A DNA stretch of 64,000 bases from Nemertoderma westbladi (Eukaryota; Xenacoelomorpha; Nemertodermatida; Nemertodermatidae), in contig JAUCBJ010003790.1 in the NCBI GenBank assembly GCA_032718475.1, positions 108,028 through 172,027 of the forward strand, written 5' to 3'. Under the pieces are notes generated by a model. The model saw nothing but the letters and a program-made list of their open reading frames with translations. It was not told where the DNA came from and ran no database searches. The position numbers and the translations under genes were made by a program. Shown piece after piece: positions 10,232-19,434 of this stretch. Every line of letters starts with the position of its first letter. Within the stretch, counting starts at the first letter, position 1.

Positions 10232-12088
10232 TTAGCACACAAAAACTCCACAATCAATACTGTTTCTTTGTTTCGCGAATTTCCTTGTCGAGACAGCTGA
10301 AAACCAAATTTTTTTGTGTCTTTCTTCCGTTTCAGGAGACAGTTCATCAATTAATGCCAACAGTTTGCAGATTTCCTCAGTAGTGGCTGTAGGTACATTT
10401 ATATTTAGTGAATCAATACATTCAACTTGCCTGGTCAGGGTATCAGCTATATGAAGTATAAAATGATTGCTCTGACATTCCGGGAAGAAAATATATCTTG
10501 GTTGAAGACCATCAGTATTAAATTTTCCATAATAAGCCTTTGCAATATACTTCACAGCACTTAAATTATCGTAGACTCGTGTCCCTTCAACCCAGTCCAA
10601 AGATTGTAATTTAGTTGTAAGACAGCAACTAACGTAGGAAGTGTGAGGAATGTTTCGTTCAACTAAACTTAGAAACCCCTCAAGTATGGAGTCAGTTAGC
10701 CAATCTCGGGTGTTAAGGAGATTTAAATCTGCAACTGATTGAAGAACAAGTCCCCTAGTACCAGGCTTAGCATCAGAACAACATTGCAAATAATCCTTAA
10801 TTGCCTTTGAGTTGTCATGTCGAAAATTTGATTGACTACAGGGATAGACTTCTACGTGACAGGCTTGATTGAAATTCTTTGATCCCTCTACCAAGGCAGT
10901 TTCATGTTTCTCTTGATTTCCGGGACACTTACCAGCATAATGCGATGGCTGAAATGGAGCCACACCTGGGTCTAGTTGGTGTTGGTTTGATTTGTTTGCG
11001 CTCAAATTGGAAATCTCATACGAAATCTGATCCAGTGAACCAGAGACCAGCTCCCCATCCGGCTCCACCACAGCCCGATCCAATCCCAGATTTGTCGACC
11101 CAGAAGGTGAACCCTCGACCGGAGGAGAAGGAGGGTTGGATCCCGGAGATGGCGACCCGGAAGGTGAACTCTCAACTGGAGGAGATGGAGAAGGAGGGTT
11201 GGATCCCGGAGACGGCGACCCGGAAGGTGAACCCTCGACTGGAGGAGAAGCAGGGTTGGATCGCGGAGATGGCGACCCGGAAACGGAACCCTCGACTGGA
11301 GGAGAATGAGGGTTGGATCCCGGAGACGGCGACCCAGAAGGTGAACCCTCAACTGGAGGAGAAGGAGGGTTGGATCCCGGAGATGGCGACCCGGAAGGTG
11401 AACCCTCGACTGGAGGAGAAGGAGGGTTGAATCCCGGAGATGGCGACCCAGAAGGTGAACCCTCGACTGGAGGAGATGGAGAAGGAGGGTTGGATCCCGG
11501 AGATGGCGACCCGGAAGCTGAACCCTCGACTGGAGGAGAAGGAGAATTGGATCCCGGAGATGGCGACCCGGAAGGTGAGCCCTCGACCGGAGGAGAAGGA
11601 GGGTTGGATCCCGGAGATGGCGACCCGGAAGCTGAACCCTCGACTGGAGGAGGAGGGTTGGATACCGGAGTCGGCGACCCGCAAGGTACCGGTATCTTCC
11701 TTAATCTCCAAGATCCGTCGTCTGCCAGATCCTCTATCTTATAGGGGTCAGCGGAGTGATCCTTCTTTACAGTTAACTGGGGAACACTTTCTGTGTTCTT
11801 GGGATCTCCGGGTTTACCCAATACTGGTAGTCCTACCTTGTGGTTGTACACAGCCGATTTCCTCCTAAGGCCATCTGGTACCGTAACCGGTTGGCCTACC
11901 GATAACGATTGTCTCCGCTTTAAATCCGCCGATTTACTTGAGGTAACAGAGCTGTTTGCTTTTTTACCGGAGTTAGAGCAGAGGCCGCGTTTATTTGGCG
12001 CACAGTTTGTACATTTCCTTTGGTCGTTAACGCAGCTACATTTATTGCAACGTCCCCTTGTAGCGGAACAGACGCAGCAAGGTGCCAT
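10232..12088 (-). CDS. Retrotransposon ORF1, N-terminal part with Cys-rich domain and Ulp1-like protease
   Basis: 618 codons from ATG at 12088. Residues 1-40 form a Cys-rich module (CCVCSATRGRCNKCSC, then CTNC and GLCSN), probably zinc-binding. Residues about 145-355 are an 18-residue Pro/Ser/Gly repeat (PVEGSPSGSPSPGSNPPS type). The C-terminus is a C48/Ulp1-type cysteine protease, a family that processes SUMO or related modifiers. The catalytic set is visible: His542 in NHFILHIAD, Asp559 in CIDSL, Gln607 in QRNSID and Cys613 in DCGVFVC. The frame stops with TAA five codons after the catalytic Cys, in the middle of the domain. CAA (Gln) to TAA would explain it. A protease inside a non-LTR ORF1 is unusual to my knowledge; its target is unknown. 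Confidence 0.85.
   Translation of the reverse strand: MAPCCVCSATRGRCNKCSCVNDQRKCTNCAPNKRGLCSNSGKKANSSVTSSKSADLKRRQSLSVGQPVTVPDGLRRKSAVYNHKVGLPVLGKPGDPKNTESVPQLTVKKDHSADPYKIEDLADDGSWRLRKIPVPCGSPTPVSNPPPPVEGSASGSPSPGSNPPSPPVEGSPSGSPSPGSNSPSPPVEGSASGSPSPGSNPPSPSPPVEGSPSGSPSPGFNPPSPPVEGSPSGSPSPGSNPPSPPVEGSPSGSPSPGSNPHSPPVEGSVSGSPSPRSNPASPPVEGSPSGSPSPGSNPPSPSPPVESSPSGSPSPGSNPPSPPVEGSPSGSTNLGLDRAVVEPDGELVSGSLDQISYEISNLSANKSNQHQLDPGVAPFQPSHYAGKCPGNQEKHETALVEGSKNFNQACHVEVYPCSQSNFRHDNSKAIKDYLQCCSDAKPGTRGLVLQSVADLNLLNTRDWLTDSILEGFLSLVERNIPHTSYVSCCLTTKLQSLDWVEGTRVYDNLSAVKYIAKAYYGKFNTDGLQPRYIFFPECQSNHFILHIADTLTRQVECIDSLNINVPTATTEEICKLLALIDELSPETEERHKKIWFSAVSTRKFAKQRNSIDCGVFVC
11080..11665 (-). repeat. 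Coding minisatellite in ORF1 (54-bp unit, 18 residues)
   Basis: About ten tandem 54-bp units with some 60- and 51-bp variants. All keep the frame and encode Pro/Ser/Gly-rich 18-residue repeats between the Cys-rich and the protease domains of ORF1. The antisense strand is also open over this stretch (Gly/Glu/Pro-rich translations), but that is a shadow. Confidence 0.9.
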
Positions 12089-12184
12089 AATAATCTCACG
12101 ATATTGATAGGTTATAATATTTCAGCAGTATTAGTGCACAGACTTACCGTTACTCAATGTGTACGGGCACTTGTACTTGTTAAA

Positions 12185-14672
12185 ATGGTACCGGATGGTA
12201 CCAGATGGTACCGCAGTACCCCCTATTAATGGGAGATGGAACCCCAGTACCCCCTATTAATGGGAGATGGAACCCCAGTACCCCCTATTAATGGGAGATG
12301 GTACCGCAGTACCCCCTATTAATGGGAGATGGTACCGCAGTACCCCCTATTAATGGGAGATGGTATCGCAGTACCCCCTATTAATGGGAGATGGTATCGC
12401 AGTACCCCCTATTAATGGGAGATGGTACCGCAGTACCCCCTATTAATGGGAGATGGTACCACAGTACCCCCTATTAATGGGAGACGGTACCGCGGTACCC
12501 CCTATTAATGGGAGATGGTACCACAGTACCCCCTATTAATGGGAGATGGTACCCCAGTACCACCTATTAATGGGAGATGGAACCCCAGTACCCCCTATTA
12601 ATGGGAGATGGAACCCCAGTACCCCCTATTAATGGGAGATGGTACCGCAGTACCCCCTATTAATGGGAGATGGTACCGCAGTACCCCCTATTAATGGGAG
12701 ATGGTACCCCAGTACCCCCTATTAATGGGAGATGGTACCCCAGTACCCCCTATTAATGGGAGACAGTACCGCGGTACCCCCTATTAATGGGAGATGGTAC
12801 CGCAGTACCCCCTATTAATGAGAGATGGTACCGCAGTACCCCCTATTAATGGGAGATGGTACCCCAGTACCCCCTATTAATGGGAGATGGTACCCCAGTA
12901 CCCCCTATTAATGGGAGATGGAACCCCAGTACCCCCTATTAATGGGAGATGGTACCCCAGTACCCCCTATTAATGGGAGATGGTACCGCAGTACCCCCTA
13001 TTAATGGGAGATGGAACCCCAGTACCCCCTATTAATGGGAGATGGTACCCCAGTACCACCTATTAATGGGAGATGGAACCCCAGTACCCCCTATTAATGG
13101 GAGACGGTACCGCAGTACCCCCTATTAATGGGAGATGGAACCCCAGTACCCCCTATTAATGGGAGATGGTACCGCAGTACCCCCTATTAATGGGAGATGG
13201 TACCCCAGTACCCCTATTAATGGGAGATGGTACCGCAGTACCCCCTATTAATGGGAGATGGTACCCCAGTACCCCTATTAATGGGAGATGGAACCCCAGT
13301 ACCCCCTATTAATGGGAGATGGTACCGCAGTACCCCCTATTAATGGGAGATGGTACCGCAGTACCCCCTATTAATGGGAGATGGTACCGCAGTACCCCCT
13401 ATTAATGGGAGATGGTACCCCAGTACCCCCTATTAATGGGAGATGGTACCGCAGTACCCCCTATTAATGGGAGAAGGTACCGCAGTACCCCCTATTAATG
13501 GGAGATGGTACCGCAGTACCCCCTATTAATGGGAGATGGTACCCCAGTACCCCCTATTAATGGGAGATGGTACCGCAGTACCCCCTATTAATGGGAGATG
13601 GTACCCCAGTACCCCCTATTAATGGGAGATGGTACCGCAGTACCCCCTATTAATGGGAGATGGTACCCCAGTACCCCCTATTAATGGGAGATGGTACACC
13701 AGTACCCCCTATTAATGGGAGATGGTACCGCAGTACCCCCTATTAATGGGAGATGGTACCTATTAATGGGAGATGGAACCCCAGTACCCCCTATTAATGG
13801 GAGATGGTACCGCAGTACCCCCTATTAATGGGAGATGGTACCGCAGTACCCCCTATTAATGGGAGATGGTACCGCAGTACCCCCTATTAATGGGAGATGG
13901 TACCGCAGTACCCCCTATTAATGGGAGATGGTACCGCAGTACCCCCTATAAATGGGAGATGGTACCGCAGTACCCCCTATTAATGGGAGATGGTACCGCA
14001 GTACCCCCTATTAATGGGAGATGGAACCCCAGTACCCCCTATTAATGGGAGATGGAACCCCAGTACCCCCTATTAATGGGAGATGGTACCGCAGTACCCC
14101 CTATTAATGGGAGATGGTACCGCAGTACCCCCTATTAATGGGAGATGGTATCGCAGTACCCCCTATTAATGGGAGATGGTATCGCAGTACCCCCTATTAA
14201 TGGGAGATGGTACCGCAGTACCCCCTATTAATGGGAGATGGTACCACAGTACCCCCTATTAATGGGAGACGGTACCGCGGTACCCCCTATTAATGGGAGA
14301 TGGTACCACAGTACCCCCTATTAATGGGAGATGGTACCCCAGTACCACCTATTAATGGGAGATGGAACCCCAGTACCCCCTATTAATGGGAGATGGAACC
14401 CCAGTACCACCTATTAATGGGAGATGGAACCCCAGTACCCCCTATTAATGGGAGATGGTACCGCAGTACCCCCTATTAATGGGAGATGGTACCGCAGTAC
14501 CCCCTATTAATGGGAGATGGTACCCCAGTACCCCCTATTAATGGGAGATGGTACCCCAGTACCCCCTATTAATGGGAGACAGTACCGCGGTACCCCCTAT
14601 TAATGGGAGATGGTACCGCAGTACCCCCTATTAATGAGAGATGGTACCGCAGTACCCCCTATTAATGAGAGA
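12185..14672. repeat. 31-bp minisatellite array (CUL3 intron 6), right part
   Basis: Continuation of the array at 1-4713 after the retrotransposon, about 80 copies. The order of unit variants just after the insertion (GGAACC twice, GGTACCGC twice, GGTATCGC twice, then GGTACCGC, GGTACCAC and GACGGTACCGCGG) is the same as at 3342-3600 in the left part. This shows that the element landed in an existing higher-order array. The array ends 32 bp downstream of the CUL3 exon 6 donor in gene direction. Confidence 0.96.
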
Positions 14673-14704
14673 TGGGAGATAAATTTACTGTTTGATTTAC
14701 TTAC

Positions 14705-14853
14705 CTGGGTAAAATTGATAGCGTTCATTGGTTGGCCGTCCTTTTCTGTAACCAAAGCTTTGCCCTGTTCTCTAAGATAAATACTAGTACAATCGGCGAT
14801 CACTTTGAGCCCTCCTTCAACTCGTACAAACAGAGCGAACATACACGCGAGGT
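14705..14853 (-). CDS. CUL3: Cullin-3, exon 6 (DLACMFALF to INFTQ)
   Basis: 149-nt exon of the cullin-3 scaffold, part of the N-terminal cullin-repeat region that holds BTB adaptors away from the catalytic end. The peptide runs DLACMFALFVRVEGGLKV, then YLREQGKALVTEKDG and ends INFTQ. The block YLREQGKALV is typical of CUL3. The acceptor is TTCCTTCTAACAG|AC and the donor is CCCAG|GTAAGT. It starts in phase 1 (the G of the Asp codon is the last base of exon 5) and ends in phase 0. It is the last CUL3 exon in the window. The intron directly upstream consists of dozens of copies of this same acceptor and exon start (see the 42-bp array). Confidence 0.95.
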
Positions 14854-16819
14854 CTGTTAGAAGGAAACAAATAGAGCGTAATACACGCGAGGTCTGTTAG
14901 AAGGAAACAAATAGAGCCGTACATACACGCGAGGTCTGTTAGAAGGAAACAAATAGAGCCGTACATACACGGGGGGTCTGTTAGAAGGAAACAAATAGAG
15001 CCGTACATACACGCGGGGTCTGTTAGAAGGAAACAAATAGAGGCGTACATACACGCGGGGTCTGTTAGAAGGAAACAAATAGAGCGTAATACACGCGAGG
15101 TCTGTTAGAAGGAAACAAATAGAGCCGTACATACACGGGGGGTCTGTTAGAAGGAAACAAATAGAGCGTAATACACGCGAGGTCTGTTAGAAGGAAACAA
15201 ATAGAGCCGTACATACACGGGGGGTCTGTTAGAAGGAAACAAATAGAGCCGTACATACACGCGGGGTCTGTTAGAAGGAAACAAATAGAGCCGTACATAC
15301 ACGCGGGGTCTGTTAGAAGGAAACAAATAGAGCGTAATACACGCGAGGTCTGTTAGAAGGAAACAAATAGAGCCGTACATACACGGGGGGTCTGTTAGAA
15401 GGAAACAAATAGAGCCGTACATACACGCGGGGTCTGTTAGAAGGAAACAAATAGAGCCGTACATACACGCGGGGTCTGTTAGAAGGAAACAAATAGAGTC
15501 GTACATACACACGGGGTCTGTTAGAAGGAAACAAACAGAGCCGTACATACACGGGGGGTCTGTTAGAAGGAAACAAATAGAGCCGTACAAACACGCGGGG
15601 TCTGTTAGAAGGAAACAAATAGAGCCGTACATACACGCGGGGTCTGTTAGAAGGAAACAAATAGAGCCGTACATACACGCGGGGTCTGTTAGAAGGAAAC
15701 AAATAGAGTCGTACATACACACGGGGTCTGTTAGAAGGAAACAAACAGAGCCGTACATACACGGGGGGTCTGTTAGAAGGAAACAAATAGAGCCGTACAT
15801 ACACGGGGGGTCTGTTAGAAGGAAACAAATAGAGCCGTACATACACGCGGGGTCTGTTAGAAGGAAACAAATAGAGCCGTACATACACGGGGGGTCTGTT
15901 AGAAGGAAACAAATAGAGCCGTACATACACGCGGGGTCTGTTAGAAGGAAACAAATAGAGCCGTACATACACGGGGGGTCTGTTAGAAGGAAACAAACAG
16001 AGCGAACATACACACGGGGTCTGTTAGAAGGAAACAAATAGAGCCGTACATACACACGGGGTCTGTTAGAAGGAAACAAATAGAGCCGTACATACACGCG
16101 GGGTCTGTTAGAAGGAAACAAATAGAGCGTAATACACGCGAGGTCTGTTAGAAGGAAACAAATAGAGCCGTACATACACGGGGGGTCTGTTAGAAGGAAA
16201 CAAATAGAGCCGTACATACACGGGGGGTCTGTTAGAAGGAAACAAATAGAGCCGTACATACACGGGGGGTCTGTTAGAAGGAAACAAACAGAGCGAACAT
16301 ACACGCGGGGTCTGTTAGAAGGAAACAAATAGAGCGTAATACACGCGAGGTCTGTTAGAAGGAAACAAATAGAGCCGTACATACACGCGGGGTCTGTTAG
16401 AAGGAAACAAATAGAGCCGTACATACACGGGGGGTCTGTTAGAAGGAAACAAATAGAGCCGTACATACACGCGGGGTCTGTTAGAAGGAAACAAATAGAG
16501 CCGTACATACACGCGGGGCCTGTTAGAAGGAAACAAATAGAGTCGTACATACACGCGGGGTCTGTTAGAAGGAAACAAATAGAGCCGTACATACACGGGG
16601 GGTCTGTTAGAAGGAAACAAATAGAGTCGTACATACACACGGGGTCTGTTAGAAGGAAACAAACAGAGCCGTACATACACGGGGGGTCTGTTAGAAGGAA
16701 ACAAACAGAGCGAACATACACGCGGGGTCTGTTAGAAGGAAACAAATAGAGCCGTACATACACGGGGGGTCTGTTAGAAGGAAACAAATAGAGCCGTACA
16801 TACACACGGGGTCTGTTAT
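14854..16819 (-). repeat. 42-bp array of duplicated 3' splice sites (CUL3 intron 5)
   Basis: About 47 tandem units that directly abut exon 6. On the gene's strand a unit reads TTTCCTTCTAACAG followed by ACC(T/C)CGCGTGTATG and TACGGCTCTATTTG. That is pyrimidine tract, AG, and the first ~28 nt of exon 6 in slightly changed form. Some units keep the exon's exact GTTCGCTCTGTTTG variant (around 16001, 16294 and 16707). Most units are 42 bp (14 codons) and read D-P-P-C-M-Y-G-S-I-C-F-L-L-T in the exon frame. A minority are 40 bp (GCGTAATACAC variant) and shift the frame; the unit next to exon 6 is one of these. Long minus-strand reading frames here are only repeat translations. Confidence 0.96.
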
Positions 16820-16844
16820 AACGAAAAGCTGTGTTTTTAAGGTA

Positions 16845-17447
16845 CCAAACGTCACCCACCTCGCATCCCCGTTACCCAAACGTCACCCACCTCGCATCCC
16901 CGTTACCCAAACGTCACCCACCTCGCATCCCCGTTACCCAAACGTCACCCACCTCGCATCCCCCTTACCCAAACGTCACCCACCTCGCATCCCCGTTACC
17001 CAATCGTCACCCACCTCGCATCCCCGTTACCCAAACGTCACCCACCTCGCATCCCCGTTACCCAAACGTCACCCACCTCGCATCCCCGTTACCCAAACGT
17101 CACCCACCTCGCATCCCCGTTACCCAAACGTCACCCACCTCGCATCCCCCTTACCCAAACGTCACCCACCTCGCATCCCCGTTACCCAAACGTCACCCAC
17201 CTCGCATCCCCGTTACCCAAATGTCACCCACCTCGCATCCCCCTTACCCAAACGTCACCCACCTCGCATCCCCGTTACCCAATCGTCACCCACCTCGCAT
17301 CCCCGTTACCCAAACGTCACCCACCTCGCATCCCCGTTACCCAAACGTCACCCACCTCGCATCCCCGTTACCCAAACGTCACCCACCTCGCATCCCCGTT
17401 ACCCAAACGTCACCCACCTCGCATCCCCGTTACCCAAACACCACCCA
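16845..17447. repeat. 31-bp array in CUL3 intron 5, donor side
   Basis: About 19-20 copies of a 31-bp unit (plus strand ACCCAAACGTCACCCACCTC then GCATCCCCGTT), very uniform with a few C/G and A/T variants. It starts about 45 bp into intron 5 as seen from exon 5. It is unrelated in sequence to the 31-bp array in intron 6. It is strongly strand-asymmetric: C-rich on plus, G-rich in the transcript. The reading frame through it is a repeat translation. Confidence 0.95.
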
Positions 17448-17492
17448 CCCCCCAACACCTACACCCAAGATGGATTAACTAAACCAACAAAC

Positions 17493-17721
17493 CTTGCGTT
17501 TTATTGTATTTCAACATATGAACGACGCCACTGTTCTCCATATCGACTATCGCCTTCATATGTTTGCTAATTAATTCATCTTCTAGAACTTTAGTAATTC
17601 TCTCCTCTGTACTTTTATCAAGGTAATGTTTCGCTCTGTCTTGCTCTTCCAGTATTCTCGCCTCCACCTTCTGGATGTAAACCGATGCGCAGTTCTCTGA
17701 TAAAAAGTTCTGACTCTCCGC
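17493..17721 (-). CDS. CUL3: Cullin-3, exon 5 ([10 protein letters not shown] to NKTQ)
   Basis: 229-nt exon. The peptide begins [20 protein letters not shown] and contains [26 protein letters not shown] and [11 protein letters not shown], a very characteristic CUL3 stretch in the second and third cullin repeats. The acceptor is TTTATGACAG|GCG and the donor is CGCAAG|GTTTGT. It begins in phase 0, matching the end of exon 4, and ends in phase 1, matching exon 6 (G|AC for Asp). The donor GTTTGT is weaker than those of the other exons. Upstream and downstream introns are both dominated by junction-derived arrays. Confidence 0.96.
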
Positions 17722-17759
17722 CTGTCATAAACACACAAACAAATTACTACAATCCACCC

Positions 17760-19434
17760 TAGAATTCCCGACTCTGACTCAATAAAGGAACCATAATAGA
17801 CCCAGAATTACCTATACTGACTCAATAAAGGAACCACAATACAATTCCCGACTCTGACTCAATAAAGGAACCATAATAGACCCACCCACCTGGTAGAATT
17901 CCCTATACTGACTGATCTATTGTGGTTCCTTTATTGAGTCAGAGTCGGGAATTCTACCAGGTCTATTGTGGTTCCATTATTGAGTCAGAGTCGGGAATTC
18001 TACCAGGTGGGTGGGGGGGGGGGGGTCTATTGTGGTTCCTTCATTGAGACAGAATCGGGAATTCTACAAGGTATGTATTGTGGTTCCTTTATTGAGTCAG
18101 AGTCGGGAATTCTACCAGGTACATACATAAAATCCTGGTAGAATTCCCGACTCTGACTCAATAAAGGAACCACAATAGACCCACCCCCACCTGGTAGAAT
18201 TCCCGACTCCCTGGTAGAATTCCCGACTCTGACTCAATAAAGGAACCACAATAGATCCACTTGGTAGAATTTCAATAAAGGAACCATAATAGAACCAAAT
18301 AAAGGAACCACAATAGACCCACACCCACCTTGTAGAATTCCCGACTCTGACTCAATAAAGGAACCACAATAGACCCACCTGGTAGAATTCCCGACTCTGA
18401 CTCAATAAAGGAACCACAATAGACCCACCCACCAGGTAGAATTCCCGATTCTGACTCAATAAAGGAACCACAATAGATCCACCTGGTAGAATTCCCGACT
18501 CTGACTCACCTGGTAGAATTCCCGACTCTGACTCAATAAAGGAACCACAATAGATCCACCTGGTAGAATTCCCGACTCTGACTCAATAAAGGAACCACAA
18601 TAGACCCACCCACCAGGTAGAATTCCCGATTCTGACTCAATAAAGGAACCATAATAGACCCACCTGGTAGAATTCCCATACTGACTCAATAAAGGAACCA
18701 CAATACCCACCTGGTAGAATTCCCGACTCTGACTCAATAAAGGAACCATAATAGACCCACCTGGTAGAATTCCCATACTGACTCAATAAAGGAACCACAA
18801 TACCCACCTGGTAGAATTCTCCCGACTCTGACTCAATAAAGGAACCATAATAGACCCACCTGGTAGAATTCCCATACTGACTCAATAAAGGAACCATAAT
18901 AGACCCACCTGGTAGAATTCCCGACTCTGACTCAATAAAGGAACCATAATAGACCCACCTGGTAGAATTCCCATACTGACTCAATAAAGGAACCACAATA
19001 CCCACCTGGTAGAATTCTCCCGACTCTAGGACTCAAATAAAGGAACCATAATAGACCCACCCGGTAGAATTCCCGACTCTGACTCAATAAAGGAACCACA
19101 ATAGATCCACCTGGTAGAATTCCCGACTCTGACTCAATAAAGGAACTACAATAGACCCACCCACCTGGTAGAATTCCCGATTCTGACTCAATAAAGGAAC
19201 CACAATAGATCCACCTGGTAGAATTCCCGACTCTGACTCAATAAAGGAACCACAATAGACCTGGTAGAATTCCCGACTCTGACTCAATAAAGGAACCACA
19301 ATAGATCCACCTGGTAGAATTCCCGACTCTGACTCAATAAAGGAACCACAATAGACCCACCCACCAGGTAGAATTCCCGATTCTGACTCAATAAAGGAAC
19401 CACAATAGATCCACTTGGTAGAATTCCCGACTCT
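17760..19434. repeat. Compound array in CUL3 intron 4 (exon-4-end unit plus AATAAAGGAACC spacer)
   Basis: About 30 units of 50-70 bp. Each contains the 27-bp exon-4-end motif (gene strand GGGAATTCTACCAG followed by GTGGGT or a variant) plus a spacer of the type CTATTGTGGTTCCTTTATT. Unit length is irregular, with many partial copies. Between about 17911 and 18120 the units lie in the opposite orientation, and a G-run interrupts at about 18005-18025. This is the exon-5-proximal, more diverged part of the intron 4 repeat field and grades into the pure 27-bp array near 19434. Confidence 0.9.
18076..18177. repeat. Perfect 44-bp inverted repeat with 14-nt loop
   Basis: Left arm 18076-18119 (starts TATTGTGGTTCC, ends TTCTACCAGG) and right arm 18134-18177 (starts CCTGGTAGAA, ends GGAACCACAATA) are exact reverse complements. 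The loop is 18120-18133. It is formed where an inverted block of the compound repeat meets the normal orientation. The intron 4 RNA could fold into a very stable hairpin here. Confidence 0.93.

Larger units (their letters stand above)
4714..12184 (-). mobile_element. Non-LTR retrotransposon with Ulp1-protease ORF1, nested in the 31-bp array
   Basis: A near full-length element of about 7.5 kb: 5' UTR of roughly 100 bp (12089-12184), ORF1 (12088-8501, broken by one in-frame TAA), ORF2 with AP endonuclease and reverse transcriptase (8508-5335), and a 3' UTR (5334-4714) that ends in an AT-rich tail containing TAATCTAAAAAATCTAA. It lies in CUL3 intron 6 in the same orientation as CUL3. The 31-bp array is interrupted inside one unit and resumes in the same higher-order phase on the other side. 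The left flank stops at CTATTA. The right flank restarts after three copies of ATGGTACC spaced by 10 bp. I see no target-site duplication, and about 7 bp of the unit are missing. The RT clade was not resolved. Confidence 0.9.

Noticed and set aside
11313-11868. Gly/Glu/Pro-rich plus-strand frames
   Set aside because: Antisense shadows of the ORF1 coding minisatellite.
14817-16879. Long minus-strand reading frames (up to 570 codons) with Cys/Tyr/Leu-rich repeats
   Set aside because: They are translations of the 42-bp splice-site array; 42 bp keeps a frame open without selection. No independent start, homology or end.
16845-17447. Junction-derived origin of the 31-bp array near exon 5
   Set aside because: Compared with the exon 5 end and the exon 6 start by eye; no match beyond a chance GAG|GTGGGT.
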